Both the position numbers and the translations under genes were made by a program. A DNA stretch of 64,000 bases, from positions 545,001-609,000 of the forward strand of contig JACEFZ010011398.1 in the NCBI GenBank assembly GCA_014155875.1, read 5' to 3'. This stretch comes from Cepaea nemoralis (Eukaryota; Mollusca; Gastropoda; Stylommatophora; Helicidae). Positions 61,128 to 64,000 of the stretch are shown here, one piece after another. Position 1 is the first letter of the stretch. Every line of letters begins with the position of its first letter. Under the pieces are notes generated by a model. It saw only the letters and a program-made list of their open reading frames with translations. It made no database searches and was not told where the DNA came from.

Positions 61128-61360
61128 CCTGCAAATGTATGTTTCCCTATGATCTCTTCATAACCTGTGTTATGTGATCCTATCTTGGCATTTAAATCAC
61201 CCTTCGCAATTTAAATATGTCATTTGATAGATTGCAGAATAAAATACATACGCAGAATTGTTGATCAAAGTCATTGTAGGCTTGGTGGTAAGCCAAGTTG
61301 TACCATGGTATCTGTAGTGCTTGTTCTGACCTGCTGACTGAATAGATTGTTCTCTTTCAG

Positions 61361-61420
61361 CCAACATGATGTTTACAGCAGATGAAAAACTGGGATTTGA
61401 GGCAGCAGTGACCGCACTGG
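61361..61420 (+). CDS. ZSWIM8: ZSWIM8 exon 11 (last exon in window)
   Basis: A 60-nt exon encoding ANMMFTADEKLGFEAAV and TAL, matching the family's EELGFEAAVAALG. It starts with two bases completing an Ala codon and ends with the first G of a Gly codon. Acceptor gttctctttcag|CC, donor GCACTGG|gtgggt. The gene must continue, because roughly the C-terminal half of ZSWIM8 is missing, but no further exon was recognised before base 64000. Confidence 0.88.
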
Positions 61421-61501
61421 GTGGGTATCATGTCTGGTCCTGCTAGATTTGAGCTGGATTAGTTGCATCAGGAGTAGACTATCATCATTCTGAACCTCAC
61501 C

Positions 61502-61502
<1 letters not shown>

Positions 61503-61551
<49 letters not shown>

Positions 61552-61760
61552 TTGGTAGTGATGTGTGTTTACTGTGTGGCCAGCATGTTTTCCCTGCTGT
61601 AGAAAGCTTCACTCATGATGCTATCATGATCCCCATCCCCACACACTGGGCATTCCCATGGATGCTCAGTCCCCTGATGCAGCAGCCATCTCAAGTATCT
61701 CTGCTGACTGTTCCCATTGGCAACTGGTTGTAATGTCTCGTCTCTCCCCCAACGACTTGC
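61503..61760 (-). mobile_element. Related non-LTR 3' fragment, minus strand, with (GAT)n tail
   Basis: The minus-strand translation includes YLRWLLHQGTEHPWECPVC, clearly akin to TLRWLLMMGTEHLWECPEC at the end of the 1.3-3.6 kb element. Downstream on that strand, 61503-61551 is a pure trinucleotide run (ATC on the plus strand). It is the antisense 3' end of a related element. Confidence 0.85.
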
Positions 61761-61849
61761 TTGGCCAGGCTTCACTTCTAAGTCATATAATCGAACTTCA
61801 AAAGAAATGATGGAAAGCTTCACTTGCCATAACACATGTTCCACTGCCC

Positions 61850-62135
61850 ACACAAGGCTTTTCTGCCTGCACAAGGTATCACTGCCTGCATAAGGCATCA
61901 CTGCCCACACAAGGCTTCTCTGCCTATATGAGGCTTCACTGTCCACACAAGGCATCACTGCCCACACAAGGCTTCTATGCCTGCATAAGGCATCACTGCC
62001 CACACAAGGCATCACTGCCCACACAAGGCTTCTCTGCCTATATGAGGCTTCACTGTCCACACAAGGCATCACTGCCCACACAAGGCTTCTATGCCTATAC
62101 AAGGTATCACTGCCCACACAAGGCATCACAGCTCA
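61850..62135. repeat. 18-19-bp minisatellite with about 36-bp higher order
   Basis: Alternating aaggcatcactgcccacac and aaggcttctctgcctatatg-type units. The minus-strand frame of 186 codons across it is a repeat by-product fused to the LINE tail. Confidence 0.88.
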
Positions 62136-62380
62136 ATGCCAGCACCGAGTATGCTAAGATAACCCAAGCAGTTCACAGGTTGAAGACTTCTCTCATCTAC
62201 TTGGGTAATGCCCCCTGGAATCTCTTTCCTCCCGGAGATGATCATAATCTCTGTTCTACATTTTGATGCTGAACCTAATTTATCATTCACAAGTCACACC
62301 ATCTGCTACATGCCACAGATGATGTCCTTAATTTCCAGTAATCAGTGACACATCTTAACCAACAGAGCTGTACGGAGTCT
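62136..62380. other. Intronic DNA, nothing recognised
   Basis: Unique-looking segment between a minisatellite and the start of the LINE endonuclease fragment. Confidence 0.35.
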
Positions 62381-64000
62381 GGATCACTGACTGACCTCTT
62401 GTCACCAAGGAACATCTCCAGAATTGGCACATGGGCTGTTTGAACTATGTATGACTTGGGGCTGACAGCGCAGGTGATAGGGGAAATGAAATGTTACAAG
62501 ATTAGCATTTTAGAATTATGTAAAACTAGATGGAATGGAGCAGGCAAAAAGCTTCTATACACACATGAAACAGTGCTATTTTCAGGCCATAAAGAAGAAA
62601 ATACCCCTAACAGTGAAGGCATAGTCCTAATGCTATCTAAAGGGGACAATACCTCTCACAGTGAACACATAGCCCTAATGCTATCTAAAGGGGACAATAC
62701 TCCTCACAGTGAACACATAGCCCTAATGCTATCTAAGGATGACAATACCCCTCACAGTGAAGGCATAGCCCTAATGCTATCTAAAGGGGACAATACCCCT
62801 CACAGTGAACACATAGCCCTGATGCTATCTAAAGGGGACAATACCTCTCACAGTGAATGCATAGCCCTAATGCTATCTAAAGGGGACAATACCCCTCACA
62901 GTGAAGGCATAGCCCTAATGCTATCTAAAAGGGGACAATACCCCTCACAGTGAACACATAGCCCTAATGCTTTCTAAAGGGGACAATACCCCTCACAGTG
63001 AATGCATAGCCCTAATGCTATCTAAAGGGGACAATACTCCTCACAGTGAACACATAGCCCTAATGCTATCTAAAGGGGACAATATCACTCACAGTGAACA
63101 CATAGCCCTAATGCTATCTAAAGGGGACAATACCTCTCACAGTGAACACATAGCCCTAATGCTATCTAAAGGGGACAATATCACTCACAGTGAACACATA
63201 GCCCTAATGCTATCTAAAGGGGACAATATTCCTCACAGTGAACACATAGCCCTAATGCTATCTAAAGGGGACAATACTCCTCACAGTGAACACATAGCCC
63301 TAATTCTATCTAAAGGGGACAATACCCCTCACACTGAAGGCATAGCTCTAATGCTTATCTAAAGAGGCAGAGAAAGCACAGAGCAGTGAGTTCCAGATGA
63401 ATAACAAACACATGTAGAACCAGGAAACAGACAATAAACATCAGTGGGATCCTGTGTTATGCACCAACAAATGATCAGGATGAATCAGTTAAAGAGGAAT
63501 TTTATCAGCACATGATCATGATGAATGTTATTAAGGAACTTTAGATATAACTTCTCTGTAGTATAGGTCATCACAGAAATGACAATATGAACATTTTGAT
63601 GGGTGACCTGGATGCCAAGATGGGACTTGATAACATGGGATATGATGAGATCATCTGGAAACTCAGACTTGGGGTAATGAACGAATTTGGAGATTTATTT
63701 TGATGCACAGTGAATCAATATACCATAGGAATATCAACTGTGAGAAACCATCTAAAGAAGCAATTAGAAAAGCTATGAAAACTCCCTGAAGGATAGGAAA
63801 GCTGCTGATCCAGACAGTATCCCAGCAGAAGCTATTATTGCCAATATAAAAATGTCAACTCAATTGCTGCACAAATTATTTAGCACTCTCAGAGACTAAA
63901 GAACAGAAGTAGACCTAAAAGCATCATGAAGAACTGACCTTGAAACACATGCATAATATGGGGAGGGGTGCTGCCGGAGATGGGGAAACATAGAAGCGTT
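62381..64000 (+). mobile_element. LINE endonuclease to RT start, with internal VNTR, reaching the window end
   Basis: Translation with a few breaks gives LLSPRNISRIGTW, TMYDLGLTAQVIGEMKCYK, KTRWNGAGKKLLYTHETVLF and SGHKEENTPNSEGIVLML, an APE-type endonuclease N-terminus (GTWNVRTMY ... ETRWNG ... ETVLYSGH family pattern). After the VNTR the fold continues: ILCYAPTNDQDES, then MNILMGDLDAKMGLDNMGYDE, then from about 63750 EAIRKAMKTL and KAADPDSIPAEAI, the start of the RT. Stops and deletions between the endonuclease and RT show it is not functional. Confidence 0.87.
62592..63362 (+). repeat. 48-bp coding VNTR inside the LINE endonuclease, about 16 copies
   Basis: The unit is aaaggggacaatacccctc, acagtgaacacatagcccta, atgctatct (48 bp, 16 codons), encoding SKGDNTPHSEHIALML. 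Variation includes TP/TS/IT and EHI/EGI/ECI. One extra A near 62930 splits the frame between 62953 and 62967; otherwise it is open. The single-copy ancestor is the endonuclease segment NTPNSEGIVLMLSK at its left edge. Confidence 0.95.

Larger units (their letters stand above)
4270..61420 (+). other. ZSWIM8: ZSWIM8 gene, internal portion (11 coding exons)
   Basis: This is the only host gene I can support. ZSWIM8 is the substrate receptor of a cullin-RING E3 ligase that binds Elongin B/C and ubiquitinates Argonaute during target-directed microRNA degradation; orthologues are EBAX-1 and Dora. The identification comes from family knowledge: blocks such as YSCLANGSADEF, RAPVSESLSRL, LLRPLRGREPEG and LLKKIPLG occur in the family's order in successive + strand exons. 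All junctions are GT-AG and phases join without a stop over 2,606 nt. Intron lengths in order are 20379, 2580, 1215, 1169, 853, 3082, 19111, 3376, 1935 and 845 bp, and every one except the last (which holds a retroelement fragment) carries obvious tandem repeats. The N-terminal BC-box exon(s) and the C-terminal half lie outside. No other gene shares the interval. Confidence 0.93.

Noticed and set aside
61569..62129. Minus-strand 186-codon frame as a host gene
   Set aside because: Half is an 18-19-bp minisatellite and the rest a LINE C-terminal tail (WLLHQGTEHPWECPVC).
1..64000. Functional tRNA, rRNA or other structured RNA genes, and a promoter
   Set aside because: No cloverleaf-quality tRNA or rRNA signature was seen by eye (only a degenerate SINE-like one), and no first exon or promoter is in the window. 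A tRNAscan or Rfam search could overturn this.

Overview
This window is eukaryotic, almost certainly animal, nuclear DNA. It has spliced exons with GT-AG introns, many non-LTR retrotransposon remnants, a mariner fragment, dinucleotide microsatellites and about 33 kb of tandem repeats. There are no operons, prokaryotic promoters or CRISPR arrays. The transposon types and the diverged gene sequence fit a protostome invertebrate, perhaps a mollusc. That placement is an inference, not something read directly.

One host gene runs along the + strand through nearly the whole window: the orthologue of ZSWIM8 (worm EBAX-1, fly Dora), substrate receptor of a cullin-RING ubiquitin ligase that drives target-directed microRNA degradation by ubiquitinating Argonaute. 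Eleven internal coding exons were found by eye, at 4270-4364, 24744-24925, 27506-27613, 28829-28909, 30079-30200, 31054-31249, 34332-35588, 54700-54841, 58218-58393, 60329-60515 and 61361-61420. They total 2,606 nt. Their phases join into one open frame, every junction has GT-AG, and the SWIM zinc finger is in the second exon. The 5' exons (BC-box region) and the 3' exons lie outside the window.

Layout. 1-4269: intron with an I-type non-LTR element whose RT-RNase H frame is intact (1326-3636). 4365-24743: 20.4 kb intron dominated by a 15 kb array of a 52-bp unit with higher-order structure (4551-19521), then a LINE fragment, a 165-bp array and AT-rich DNA. 24.7-35.6 kb: exons 2-7, with a minisatellite in every intron; several start at or abut a splice site. 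35.6-54.7 kb: 19.1 kb intron with a deleted mariner, a 38-bp array, a foldback element and a 16 kb array of a 43-bp unit. 54.7-61.4 kb: exons 8-11, a 12-bp array, nested LINE fragments and a G-rich array. 61.4-64.0 kb: intron with further repeats and a LINE endonuclease fragment carrying an in-frame 48-bp VNTR.

Most notable: (i) five tandem copies of a complete branch-point/polypyrimidine/AG module plus the first 14 coding bases of exon 7, just upstream of the genuine acceptor; (ii) a perfect 19-bp Tn5 mosaic end (Nextera adapter core) inside the 43-bp array, which points to an assembly artefact; (iii) two apparently compensating 1-nt changes at the exon 4/5 junction; (iv) a frame-preserving VNTR inside a LINE endonuclease. 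Long open frames inside the arrays are by-products of the repeat period, not genes.
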